Below are positions 45,201 through 55,800 of a stretch of DNA of 64,000 nt, one piece after another; position 1 is the first letter of the stretch, and each line of letters opens with the position of its first letter. The DNA is taken from NCBI GenBank assembly GCA_024195265.1, contig JAJLRJ010000006.1:32027434-32091433 (forward strand), given 5' to 3'. The notes beneath the pieces are model-generated. The model was not told where the DNA came from and did no database searches. It saw only the letters and a list, made by a program, of their open reading frames with translations. Both the position numbers and the translations under genes were made by a program. Source of the DNA: Dendrophyllia cribrosa. Lineage: Eukaryota > Cnidaria > Anthozoa > Scleractinia > Dendrophylliidae.

Positions 45201-46408
45201 TTCTGGAAAATAGCGAGTCTGGAATAGGTGTAGGATAGGGTAGGGTTTTTCAGTGTTTACACTTTTGTCTGTCAAAATTCTTTTGTTCGCTGATATGAAA
45301 CAGGACTCGAAATGGAACCAGTGGTCACATACACAAGAGCTATTGCTTGTTTTGATTTGAGTCCAACAATTTCATCACTTTTTTCTCAGGCGAAACAAAA
45401 ACAGAAAAATGTAAGGTTTGTCTGTGGCGGTAAAGAAGTACAAAGCGAAGACTGTGGTACCATGTTAAATGCTGAAGTGTACTATATTTAGCCAACAGAG
45501 AAGAAGAACTTTCGTCCATGACATTCCATGGTCAACTGATTTCCATCGCTGCTCGTACATATTGAGAAATTTAGCCGTACGATTTCAGAATCGGAAAAAT
45601 AACCGGGCGAAAATCAAGACAAATAGATTATTTACATACAATGTATGTGAAAAATCTGAGACCATTTGGTGAACACAGCACTGCAGGATTAAATGAATTT
45701 GACAATGATGGCGTAAACTTGAAAAACAGCTTGCGTGACACCTCGCGACATAGCCCCTTTAAGGGTCTCAGAGTGCCAGCAGTACACCCCCACCCAAAAA
45801 TTTGTAGAGTACCCCCCACCCGGAGCAGACATCTCAGGAAACAACAATGCTTTATGCAGTATCATACTGCTATGTGTTTATGGGTTGTGATTGGTGGATT
45901 TTGATCATTTTTGTCAGTTTCTGTTTTCAGGAGTCATGTGTTTGTCGCCATAGTTATATGATTGACAGCAACATAAAACGTGAGGCTGAGTCGGGCTTTG
46001 AACTTCAGATTTTGCATAATTTATGTTTTAAGGCTGTGCTCTTAGAAGAATCACAGGGAGCCCAAAGGCTCCCAACTGTGAAATCTGGGGAGCCCGACAC
46101 TTACATGTACCGGTAATCTTAATGCAAAAGTAAGTTTTTCTAGTCGCCGGAAGATAAAAGTAAGGAGCCTGAGGCCCCTGAGCACTGCTAGAGCACAGCC
46201 CTGCTGTTTAATATTGCAAGGCGCAGTAAATTTGTTTTCAAGACAAAGGAAAATAAAAATCAAACCAAAGATTAAACAAAATTTTATCACAATAACAAAA
46301 TCGTGTATTTAGAAAATGTTTGACTTTAACCTGAAGAATTCCACTCCATATTAAGAAGATGACAATGGCAGCCCCATACATTACATCTGTTTTACATTCA
46401 GAAGACAT
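32587..46408 (-). CDS. Type I membrane protein with about 27 EGF repeats and an NPxY tail (Notch/fibropellin-like array, family unassigned)
   Basis: Coding exons (minus): 46331-46408, 44128-44304, 42963-43401, 40078-42075, 37200-37565, 36425-36571, 35184-35309, 33997-34196, 32587-32919. All phases join, giving 1287 aa. Residues 1-26 form a signal peptide (hydrophobic core YGAAIVIFLIWSGILQ). EGF domains run to about residue 1095; most begin with calcium-binding consensus (NIDDC, DINEC). Many contain Notch-type O-fucose sites (C-x4-S/T-C, such as CKNGATC) or O-glucose sites (C-x-S-x-P-C, such as CLSAPC, CGSSPC). The 28th EGF lacks its last two cysteines. The TM helix is about residues 1118-1141 (PVIVVAVVVLVLVAVLIA). 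The 146-residue tail has RARRQK, FENPIYQ (an NPxY endocytic/PTB-type motif) and ends LSREWLDTFL. There are no LNR, RAM or ankyrin repeats, no DSL and no laminin-G, so it is not Notch, Delta or Crumbs. Confidence 0.88.
33002..33290. repeat. Two poly(G) tracts in the last EGF-gene intron
   Basis: Runs of about 20 G at 33017-33036 and about 25 G at 33266-33290 flank ~230 bp, each followed by GGCTTATT/GGTTAATAA-like sequence. Confidence 0.85.
33362..33551. mobile_element. Tigger/pogo-like MITE
   Basis: TACAGTCGAGGCTCTCTGAG at the left and GGGGGCTTCGACTGTA at the right form inverted ends bounded by TA. The internal CGTAAGCGGACAGCTC and GTGTCCGCTTACGG are typical of this MITE type. Confidence 0.8.
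33997..34196 (-). CDS. EGF-array gene, transmembrane/juxtamembrane exon
   Basis: The exon starts GSSGKPSYLVP directly before a ~22-residue hydrophobic helix and continues with the basic stop-transfer RARRQKNGRMK, then HPYPEEKTFENPIYQ at CCAG|GTAAGC. The final exon (32587-32919) follows in phase 0 and supplies PCDKVMAVECRDDID and the rest of the tail. NPIY at about residues 1173-1176 fits an NPxY sorting or PTB-binding motif. Confidence 0.88.
34490..34702 (-). mobile_element. SINE with a Ser-type tRNA-like head (copy 1)
   Basis: On the minus strand the head reads GGAGGCAGCGTGGTCGAGTG, then a perfect anticodon-type arm CCGGACTTGAAATCCGG (loop CTTGAAA, apparent UGA), and a B box GAGTTCAAGTC. 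A body (GGTAGACCCAAGTTCAACTC) extends to about 34490. It is in the intron between the EGF28 and TM exons. Confidence 0.78.
34626..34702 (-). tRNA. tRNA-Ser-like SINE promoter region
   Basis: D-arm, a five-pair anticodon stem with a UGA-like anticodon, a short variable region and T-arm are recognisable, but no paired acceptor stem is closed. This is expected of a SINE head rather than a functional tRNA gene. Confidence 0.45.
35756..36215 (+). repeat. Dispersed ~460-bp repeat family B, copy 1
   Basis: It begins TTAAGTAACGCTCCACATAA and ends GGATCATTACTTAA, with inverted TTAAGTAA termini. It contains AACCAATCAGAATAGCAG and GTTGACATTCCATCGTGCAT. Other copies: 60469-60928 (minus) and 63490-63946 (plus). 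Confidence 0.88.
37727..37914. mobile_element. Foldback element with ~75-bp arms
   Basis: CCCTTATCGTAGATGAGTAC at the left and its complement at the right. The arms extend through AGCGGTTTCTCG and GACCCTATAGTCT, leaving a short loop around 37815. Confidence 0.9.
38490..38652. mobile_element. MITE with CAGTGGAAT termini (family copy 2)
   Basis: CAGTGGAATCCCGG and CGGCATTCCACTG ends, with an interior matching 1353-1528. TA flanks the right end (TGTAA). Confidence 0.75.
38912..39153. mobile_element. Nested foldback element (CCCCATTCACACCAAC arms)
   Basis: CCCCATTCACACCAACAGTT and AGCGTTGGTGTGAATGGGG are inverted ends; the arms continue through ATGTTTAAATGTTGTTTAGT. It is absent from the family C copy at 58232. 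Confidence 0.88.
39306..39693. mobile_element. Nested TIR element with target duplication ACCTTTTGTC
   Basis: ACCTTTTGTC occurs at 39296-39305 and again at 39694-39703, but once in the empty site at about 58388. The inner ends CCACCGCGGTCAAACG and CGTTTTACCGCGGTTT are inverted. Confidence 0.78.
40078..42075 (-). CDS. EGF-array gene, giant exon: about 17 consecutive EGF repeats
   Basis: A single 1,998-nt exon encodes most of EGF6 to most of EGF23 without interruption. Each unit is about 38 residues with six cysteines in the C-x4-C-x5-C-x8-C-x-C-x8-C pattern and usually ends GFTG or GYTG. Two units deviate: EGF11 (about 41500) has an extended C3-C4 loop, and EGF12-13 are joined through a loop containing MNVCNTFSC. 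The acceptor is TTTCTTCCAG and the donor AAAG|GTAAGA. Packing this many EGF units in one exon suggests tandem duplication within an exon or intron loss. Confidence 0.92.
42222..42545. repeat. C-rich ~24-bp minisatellite
   Basis: Units of the type CCTCCCCCCTTGTTCACTCTGCC occur about 13 times with length variation. It lies in the EGF-array gene intron immediately 5' (minus strand) of the giant EGF exon, about 150 bp from its acceptor. Confidence 0.92.
44335..44762. mobile_element. Foldback element with ~200-bp arms in EGF intron 1
   Basis: TTAAAGGGAACCTCCATTGT at the left and ACAATGAAGGTTCCCTTTAA at the right. The arms stay complementary through CGCTTTTAAATTTCCCGTGC, giving a hairpin of about 430 nt that starts 31 bp from exon 2. 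Confidence 0.92.
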
Positions 46409-46795
46409 GCGATTAGCTTCTTTGTCTAGTGTTGCTGTACGACCTCTTTTCTCTGAAAAAAAAAAGTTATTGGAATACACATAATGGAATTGTTCGAGAG
46501 TGTCCCAGGATAAAGGATCTTTTCATCAAACAGCGAAAAACCTGTATTATTGTGGACACCCATGGCATCCTCGCTAGTAATTTATGTAATTATGAAAGAA
46601 AAAAAGACAAAACATTTTGTAGAAGTTAGATAGTACTTTAAAAACAAGGTGTCTACACGATACAGGTTCTGAGTACTACTGCACAACAATAAGTAATTAG
46701 TGACCCTGTTATTATAATCCCCATGTTTATTGTACCCACATTTAATTTCTGCTTTTCTTTACTGCATTCTATATATTTCAGCTTTGTTTCAGTTT

Positions 46796-47356
46796 TAAAG
46801 TGCCCCTATGATCAAATTTTTGATTTTCATTTTTTTACATTTTCCTGTACTATTAGACTTTCTTACTCATCTTGCCAAATTTCAATCCATTACGAACATC
46901 AGAAGTCATTTTATTTTAACATTTATTTCTGTGAATTTACGGCCGCCATTAATCAACCTTGTTCCAAGGCTTGGTTGCGAATGGAAGAAAGTGACGTCAA
47001 AGGCTCAAACATGCCTCACGGGTTGAAATTATAATAACAATAAGTATTGAAAATCACGCGAAAAGCAACAAAAACTTTGGACTTGTTCTTCGTGCAATTT
47101 TCTTTGCTGATTGTTATTATAATTTCAACCCGTGAGGTATTTTTGAGCCTTTGACGTCACTTTCTCCCATTCGCAACCAAGCCTTGGAACAAGGTTGATT
47201 AATGGCGGCTGTAAATTCTCAGAAATAAATGTTAAAATAAAATGCCTTCTGATGTTCGAAATGGATTGAAATTTGGCAAGATGAGTAAGAAAGTCTAATA
47301 GTACACGTAAAGGTAAAAAAATGAAAATCAAAAATTTGATCATAGGGGCACTTTAA
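46796..47356. mobile_element. Foldback element with ~240-bp arms
   Basis: TTAAAGTGCCCCTATGATCA and TGATCATAGGGGCACTTTAA are exact inverted ends. The arms include GCGGCCATTAATCAACCTTG-type blocks and TTATAATAACAATAA near the centre. It lies in the presumed 5'UTR intron of the EGF-array gene. Confidence 0.93.
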
Positions 47357-48022
47357 TAATGGTATAAATATTTTACTAATGTATGGCGTTATATCATGGA
47401 AATCTATCCAGAATTTTTCTTGCTCTTTGCCTGTGGAGCGTGTTGTCTCTGAGATTTGTGAAACAAATTGCAAACACATGTTATATGTTTTGAATGCACT
47501 GACAGTTGATACAGCGATAAGTAGCTAGACAGCTAGTTTCGTCTTGTAACTCTCAACACAATAATTTTATTCTTCTTTGCAGAGAGTCGAGCATTGAGTT
47601 GCAGGAAATGATATAGTTTAAAAATATTCTTTTATATTTTTATTACTTATTTATCACTTGAGAAAATGTACATTGACTGAGGAAGAAAAACAAATTGCAT
47701 GGCACATTAAATGCACCAAAATTTAAGGCTTAATTAAGCTTAATTAAGACTTAAACTTAATTTTTGAACTTGGATTAAGCTTATAAAATATTTGAAGCTT
47801 ACAGTACTGTAAATAACGAAAGCAAGGCCTAAATTGGGTATATTAGAAAAGTTCAAACAGAAGAAAATCAAAGCCTTCATGCAGAATTATTTATAAGCTA
47901 CATGCATGTCGCAGCATTTCCAACTGAAAGCTTATAAATTTTTGTTGAATTGGGCGCGAAAAACACGAGAAGTTTTACTCCATTTATCATACGAAGCTTT
48001 TATAGTTTGGTACTCAACTTAC

Positions 48023-48075
48023 CTGAACTATTTCCATTCCCTGTATATTGTGCTCCATGTGAGTCAAAAGACCAA
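48023..48075 (-). other. Probable 5'UTR exon of the EGF-array gene, with a short uORF
   Basis: A strong donor (TTCAG|GTAAGT, minus) at 48023/48022 is the best upstream partner for the first coding exon, whose acceptor (poly-T then CAG) precedes the signal-peptide ATG at 46408. Joined in silico, the frame of that ATG hits a stop just upstream. A second ATG at about 48043-48063 opens a 20-codon uORF that ends before the main ATG. The 5' end of this exon is not determinable; the end given is only indicative. Confidence 0.4.
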
Positions 48076-48203
48076 ATGAAGGACAAAAGACGAACAGAAC
48101 GTCTGAACTGATCAAAATTCCTTCACAACTGCAGCAGCACACACAAAGACGCGGTAATCAAGACAACAGAAGACGATAAACTGGGTACGAGAATATTTAA
48201 GGT

Positions 48204-48209
48204 TTTATT
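48204..48209 (-). terminator. Poly(A) signal AATAAA for the candidate 68-aa gene
   Basis: On the minus strand this hexamer lies 124 bases downstream of the TGA at 48335-48333. It supports a transcript ending here but is a common hexamer in AT-rich DNA. Confidence 0.3.
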
Positions 48210-48332
48210 GAGGGAGGGGTAGGTAGGGACAGACACAAAAAATGCACCAGGAAAAATTAATATTATAAGTAGTGGCATAAAATATAAATGTTATAAATAA
48301 TTCATTCCTTGTACTTTCCAAATATTCCCTTT

Positions 48333-48632
48333 TCAAGAACGTCTGAATTCTGAAATATTCTTTTTAATTCCCCTACAGTACTTCTCAAACTTCTCCCATA
48401 TGTGTCTTCCCATCATAGCCTCCGAGGGTCTAGAAGTTGTAAGAATTTGTTTCAAAGCCCAACTTTGACTGGCTTTCTCTGTATTAAAAGAATGTCGTAT
48501 TAACTGAGCTATACTAAAATGAAACAAAGTGATACATTGTTGTCAATCATTGCGTTTTGCGTTGTCATAAAAATAACAAAAATAACAATTCAAACGATAT
48601 TTATACATTGTTTCTGCATAATTGTTCGCCAT
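48333..48632 (-). CDS. Possible two-exon small gene, 68 aa, unrecognised
   Basis: The exon models are 48607-48632 and 48333-48513 (minus). The start ATG has a good context (GAGAAAATGGCG). Joining AAT|GTATAA to CATTTTAG gives one frame: MANNYAETI, then AQLIRHSFNTEKASQSWALK and a C-terminus IKKNISEFRRS, then TGA. An AATAAA signal lies at 48204-48209, 124 bases after the stop, as expected for a 3' end. The product is small, basic, probably helical, with no signal peptide or cysteine motif. I do not recognise a family. The start codon lies 150 bp from that of the divergent rhomboid gene, suggesting a shared promoter. It may be a chance ORF. Confidence 0.38.
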
Positions 48633-48781
48633 TTTCTCTTCACTTGCGACTAAACAATCAAGTCCCAGTCTTCCTTGAGACGCGCTGAAATCGAAAGTAT
48701 TATAAAATGTGCACAGTGTCATCTATATTGCGTCGGAAAAAAAGTTGTTTGTGAACGGGAAGGAAGCGTTATTAATATAAA
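48633..48781. promoter_or_regulatory. Putative bidirectional promoter between the small gene and the rhomboid gene
   Basis: This is the 149-bp gap between two divergent ATGs (48632 minus, 48782 plus). No repeat family of the window is recognised in it, unlike almost all surrounding non-coding DNA, and it contains a TATAAA-like string at about 48700 and another (TATAAAATGG) overlapping the plus-strand start. The inference rests on geometry only. Confidence 0.35.
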
Positions 48782-49801
48782 ATGGAGAGAGAACCTCTTC
48801 TTAGAGGTAAAAAGTCAGGTAAGAACCGACAAGTATTATTTATAACTTCCAGGGGACCTAGAGTCTCGTCTCTTATTTGGGTGCCGCAAGTGGCAGACTG
48901 TCAGTGTTTTTCAATTACGAAACATTCGAGAGTTCGCGTTCTAATTACAGTCGTTTTTTTATGTGTTACTGTTAATAGTTACAGCCATGCAACTTGCATC
49001 ATTTTCAATCAATGCAGTGGACGAAACATTTTTAAAGACATTTTTTTAGTTAATGCTTATGCATGCAAGAATTCTCGCACAGTGACGCGCACGAAAATGT
49101 CATGTGACTTGCTTATGCCAGTTTCGATATACCGGAAGTAAAGTGACTTGTTGATTCTCAGATTTAGCAAATGTACTTGACACTAATGTATTGCCAACTA
49201 GAAAATTAAATAAAGTTAGCCTATTGTCACATTATTTTTCAATCTGATAATATTAGAAAAATTATATATCAATTTTCAGGTCGCCGTTACTCCAGGAAAC
49301 CAAGTATTGATGAAAACACAGAGAACTCTGTATATAGTTACTGTGGTGATAATTTTACTATCCCACAACCAGACAGACGGAGGCAACGATCGTCAACCGT
49401 GGACCCTCGGACTAGTGTTGAGGATCTACCCCCAAGGAGGTTCCACAGGCCATTGTTCATAGGTCTTGTGACCATTATCCATTGTGGACTCATCATCTAC
49501 ATTTGTGTTGCCGGGGGAATTGAAACCATTAGTTTTAAACCTGATGTCGACCTTCTACTTATCAACAAATTTGGTTTCATAGCATCAACAAATACAGAGA
49601 ATGGCTCAATAGGCAAGGGATATGTTCATAGGTACTCTGGAGTCAATGGATTCATTGGTCCAAATACCTCCTTTCTGGTTCAGATAGGTGCTAAATTTGG
49701 ACCTGTAAGTAGATCATCTTTTAACAGCTACTGTTAAGTTACTTGATACAGTGGTACCTGACAGGTTATAACAATGTTGGCTGTGTTAATGAGAGGGGAT
49801 G

Positions 49802-49843
<42 letters not shown>

Positions 49844-52800
49844 GTTGGGGGTGATAAAATGACTGTGTGGTTTTTTTTTTTTTTTACCCCTGAAAAGTGG
49901 TCTTAATAACGTGGTGGTTGTCTATTAACTTCACCTGTCTCTAAAAAAGTACTCTTCGGACCTAAAAATCCCAAGCTCACTCCTCTACCACCCCATTCTC
50001 CTTTGCATATTAATTCTGACATCATTATGGTTAACTGTAGCAAGGTTCAAAATAAAATCACAGCTTTTAGCCTGAATTTGTAGGCTTTTTTTTTGTCAAG
50101 GCTCATTTTTTCCCGGCTGTCAATAACAGAAATGGCACATTCTATGAATCACTTTTTTTCACTTTCCACGATTTGCGTGCGTGTACTGCTACACTAATTA
50201 ACGGGAATCTGACAAGAACCTGTTGCCGAGCACATGACCAAAATCTTCCTGAATTGAAATTTTACTTTCTTTCTTGAGAAACCTTGAAATTATAAACTGA
50301 TTTTAAAAAGATTTCACACATATCGCATGCTTTGAACTGATAAATAATGTCAGCGTCAGAATGTTCATTTTAATAACGTGTTTCGTTGCGCCAATTCCTT
50401 TACAAACAAAGCATTGTGAATGGCTCTCTTTTTAGGTGTTTGTTCAAGCGTAAAATATGCAACTTTGTCTAGACAAACCGTCGCGCTTCTTCACTCTCAA
50501 ACATGGGAAATCCATTGTGTCGAGCAATATGAATACAAAACTGCCTTCAATTTGAACGAGTGAAAAACCGGCACTAAATAAGTTTTTGTGCAAAGTTAAT
50601 CTTGATTACACGTGTAGAATTCACGCTCGAACAAACGCGTAAAAGAGTTAGTTGTTCACGGTGAACAAGAATTCTCCATTTCAACTTTTGCAGCAGGGTT
50701 CAAATTTCCAAACCTTTTTCTTCTCTTTCTACTCATTTTAAATCATTTCCAAAAAGCTTTTCAAACGTTTCTTGACTGCTTTATTGTCTGATATGAAATG
50801 TTTACTATAACATTACAGGGACTTTGATTTCAGTTGGCCATTCAAAGCATGACATTTTCTATTCTTTGGTGAAAAGTAGCCAGCAAGTGTGGCCAAAGTG
50901 CCGGCTGCTATTTTGAACCCTGCTGAAAGTGCTTGCAATTGGTTGAGGAACTATCTAAATTTAATCATCATAAATTTTAATCCCAAAATGCTGTAAATCC
51001 TTTTTTAAGCCCCCATTTCCTTTCCAAAAACCTGCAGCTACCTCCTCTTTGAAACATGAAATTTATCAAGAGCCCTGCTCCCTCTCCTCCTCTTCATAAC
51101 CAAAATAGTAACTGACCTGATGTTATGGTACATTATAACTAAGCAATATGGTCACTATTTCACGTATGCTACCTGTGGGCTTTGTGGGGAATACAAGTAC
51201 AAATAGTAAAGAATCACAAGGACAATACTTTTAATTATTAATAATCCCTTCCCCCTCTCTTAAGTAAGCCTGCCTCAAACACACTTACTTTCAGACTGCA
51301 ACTTCCCCCTAAAAGACTGCAAATACCATAATTACCCCTCCCCCTTCCCCCCCCCAAAAAAAGAGAGAGAGATGAAATGTGAATCCTCTGCATATCCATT
51401 GACTGTAACACTGTACAGACTAAACTGACATAAAGCAGTATTAAGGTGGTCGATCCATATAGTTTTGCCTCAATGGCCTGTCTACCAAATAAAATATACA
51501 TGATCTTATTCAGCTGCATTTCAAGAGTTTTGTTTCATGACACTAGGCATAATATACACATACACATAGCCTAGGCTTTTTGCCTGGGCTTTCTTGTTTA
51601 CGTAGAAGTCTAATTTGGCAGTCTTGTCTCGTTACCATGGCAATCGACAATTGAGTTGTTGGGCTTGTTGTTCAAAGTTAGTAAACCTCTCAATGGATTT
51701 TCTTGCTTTTACACGGTAAATATTCACGATTTGTGGCAAAACAGAAGAAACATTCAGTAAGTCCAATTTGACAAATCCATAAAAAAAATCGGTACATAAT
51801 TTTCGGCAATTAACTCACTTTTCGTTTTTTATGTTTATTGGGTTTGTGTATGTACAAAAATTGTTGTCTTTTTTTGTGCTCGCAAAACAAGAAAATCCTA
51901 CCAATTTGCCAGTTTTTATAAAAATTTACTGTGTGATGCGCGCATTTATAATTATTATAAACATTTTAGCTACCAGTAAAAATCCGTTTATTTTCGTTTC
52001 ATCATCAAAGTAAACAAACGCGTGCTCACACCATTTTCGTGCCCATGCCTCGCGTGCCAAAAAACTATTTGGAGCTACCTTAAAAGAGTTATTTGGTGTC
52101 TTTCAGTGTATGAAAAAATTGATACAAATTGAAAACAGAGTTAAGGCAATACAAAAGGATGAAGCTGATTTTCTATGCTGTTCTTATAAAGGGGAGTGTG
52201 GCATGATGAACAATGCTAGGTAAGATTATTATTTGTTAATTATAATTAGCTTTGAATCAGTTATAACATTGACTTTGTGGAGGTACAATACCCCATTTTA
52301 AAAGCAAATGTTCAGTTTGGTTTATAATAAAAAATATTGTCAATTTTTATGATTTTATGAAATAGTTATAAAAAAGAAATTACGGCACAACTTGAAGCCA
52401 TAAGCAATATTTGAGAGACACCCTTCGGATAATCACCCCTTTTGGGAGCGATATAAAAAAGAATACTTTGCCCCATTCACCCCTTAGGCTTATATTCTAG
52501 GAAATATGTTAAGTGCAAACATACATGTACAATATGCTTATGTTGTACTGGTTTGGAATTGCAAACCTGATTTTTTTTTTTTTTTGGTCTCCGATTATGG
52601 CAGTGAATCTGAGACAAGGGAAAATAAAAATTAAACTGGTTCGAAAATTTTTAAACCAAACAAAAATTTGAACCACAACATACATGCATAAATTTATTGT
52701 AATGATTATCCTAATTGATACATGTAACCTTGTTCTGGACTCATCCAGGAAGATCCTTAGAGTTCCTGTGTTTGTGTTGGTTTTAGCTGCCCAGGTGTGA

Positions 52801-55800
52801 TCACTGAGAACTGTAGCTCCAGTAGTTTGAATTGTACCCATGGTGTTACATTGAGACCCTGCTGTCTTGGTTTGCACTCTCAGTGTCAAGTGATTTCCCA
52901 GACTAACTGTTCATTCCAAGGAGGCCACTGGCACAAAGACAAGGTGCAGTAAAACTTAGCAAGGAGTATAATGACGTAAACACAAGTACACAAATACAAG
53001 AAGCCCCCACAGTAGTGTTTCTTTTTTTTTTGACAAAAGGCAGGGGCTGATGATTTTCTTTATGAAAACAACCTCTGTCGGCTGGTATTTTGAAATGGAT
53101 GACTCAAGTTTAATTTTCTCCCATCTTTTGTAAAAACAGTTTGATTATATTCAAGTTACTGTATGTTTGATCACAACAACAACAACAGCAATCTTTATTT
53201 TCTTAATTTTTACCTTGTTACAGTTGGACTGGCCCGTAGGTATCTAGTGCTTATAAGTCTTGGCGGTCCTGTCTATTTAAGTTTAAGTATAAGTTTAAGT
53301 TTAAGTTTAACAACAACATTTGCATTTTATTAAATACTTCAACATTACCTGTTCAATATGGGATCCTGGCAATATGCCAAATTTGAGTAGCCAGAATGCA
53401 CCAGATTGCATCTTAGAGCACTTAAATGATCAAAATTTCCGGGGGGGGGGGGGGGGGGGGGGGGGGGTAGCATACCCCCGGAGGTAAAATATTTTTCTGG
53501 AACCATACATTGTGCCTCTTTATTGGCTTGTTTCCTTAAATTAGACATTAATCTTTGCTCCACATGATCTCATTCAGGTGAATAAGAGCCCACATCCCAG
53601 TGAATTTGCACCCCAATCCCCTATTCCCCCATATTTGTTCTTCCAGTCCAAATCTGCCAAAGGACTCTTAATACTCTGGTAGATTTGGATCCCCAGGGGT
53701 CAAAATTTTCAGGCAGATCTGTACTGGGGAGTTAAAATTTTGTGGGGTTTGTTATGTTCTCGGGGAAAAGTTCAACAGACAACAAAACACACAAGATGGC
53801 GAACCAACAACTGATTGTAATCTTAAAAGCACGAGGTTACATACAGAGCAACCGCTGGACATTGCGGGCTCACTAGAAACTATTAATATCACTATAACAG
53901 GGTTCAAGTCTATGAGGACAATGGGAAAAATTGAAACAACCTTACAAAATGCTTGGGGGTAATCAGTGAAGTAGCTAATTAAAATTAAATCTGATTTGAG
54001 GGGAGGCAGGTACTAAGTAGCTCCCAGTCACTAGCCATTGCCTTAATGCTACAGAACTCAAAGCTAAGTGCCAGCACCAATACACATTCAGCCCATTCAA
54101 TCTTCTTTATTGGACACTGATGTTTAACCTTATATGACTGTATAGGCTAAGTGTGGTCACCGTGGGGGAGGGGGGGGGGGGACTCTGAAGAGGGTGATCA
54201 TTGGAAATGTTGAAAGGAACCCCTAAAAGGTAACAGAAAGTCGCTTTGGGTGTGGCTGACATTAATTTTTAACCCTAAGAGTTATCAAATACATTCTTTT
54301 TGAAACGGTGTTGCTGCATGTCAATATATATTTTAGTGAACTTTAGATTTGAATACGAGTACAAGATTGAGTACTAGAATAAGTACGACTTTTGAATTTC
54401 AAGCCAGTCATGTCCCCAGAGCTGTCGGTCCTTCTTGTTGCTGACCAGAAGATAAGGAGACTCTAGGTGAAAAATTGTGCTGATAAATGGTTATCTAAAG
54501 CATGCAAACTAGGTTTGAAACGTTGTACTCGTACTCAATCTCGTTCTTGTAGTCCGTTCTAAAATTCGCTATTGTTCTTGTTCAGTGGTCTGAATTTTGA
54601 TTCAATCACCCTTAGTGGTACTAAACCACAAATTATAGCCCCTAAAATTACGACACTCACCCCTGTCACTTTTATATGGAAGTTCCCACCCCCCCCTGCC
54701 TTCCTCCCAAGGGTATGATCTAACTTTTTTAAGTTTCTGGATAAAATATCGATGGTCATTTCTGCAGTGTTAGCCACTATACTGTTAATAGTAACCTTTT
54801 TAATGTTAATGTCATCAATGGTGTAGCTCCTCTGCAGTGATGTGAATTGCCTGGATGACATCTGTGGAATGAATGGAGTGAAAGACAAGACTGGTGGACA
54901 CCAATGGTACAGACTGATTACTCCAATATTTTTGCATCTTGGTGAGTTAATTTTGGTCATTTGTAACTGCAAGGAGCCTCTCCCCTCTGCAAGGAGGGGG
55001 GACTCCCATATTAAAGTGGCAGGCTGCTTGTTGTGCCATTTCATGGTTACAATTATGTGCCTTTGTACCTGTACCTATTTGGAACTACAATGTATGCCTG
55101 CAATTCAAGATTCTTTAATGAAGGGGGACATTGGGGGGCTCTGAACACCGCAACACCGCAAAAAAAAATTACCGAACACTGCATCACCGCAAAAAAAGTC
55201 GACGAAACACCATCATCGCAATATATATTTTTGTCAAGTTACTTATAAATGAAAAAGGCTTAGGATTGGCGACCAGCAGCATATTGAAGATTATTAACTA
55301 GATAGTATTGGACTGCTTTTTGTTACAAATTAAACATAATGGTACGTGCTTTCATAAATAAGTACGGAATAAATAACATATACAGGCTAAATTTAGGGTC
55401 AAATGGGAAACGGCAACACCGCAGATAATTTCGTTCCACCGAACACCGCAGACTTTAAAGCGCAGACATCGCACACCGTATGGTTTGAGATCGTCGCAAC
55501 ACCGCAAGCTGGGGATTTTATTCACCGCAACACCGCATAAAAAAATGAGCAACACCGCAACACCACAAATCCCCAATGTCCCCCTCTTAATGCAGGGGTC
55601 GATTTAGGAGGAGGGGGCCATGGTCCCCCTTTTTGTCTCGGATTTTTTTTAAAACAATGTCTATTGGATGGTATTTTGCAATTTGGGTTTTGTTTTATTT
55701 TCAGAGTTTTACTTTGTGTTTGTAAAAAAAAAGTTTGAGTTGATTCAAGTCATGTTTGACCACAACCACAACTGCATTTCTTGTTCAATATGGGATTCTG

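Noticed and set aside
32587..46408. Notch receptor ortholog
   Set aside because: No LNR, heterodimerisation region, RAM or ankyrin repeats; the short tail is unrelated.
46723..47479. Paired ORFs MIKFLIFIFL... on both strands
   Set aside because: They are mirror images in the two arms of the foldback 46796-47356.
54842..55144. ORF starting MNCLDDICG as a separate gene
   Set aside because: Its first third is rhomboid exon 5; the rest runs into the intron past a good donor site.
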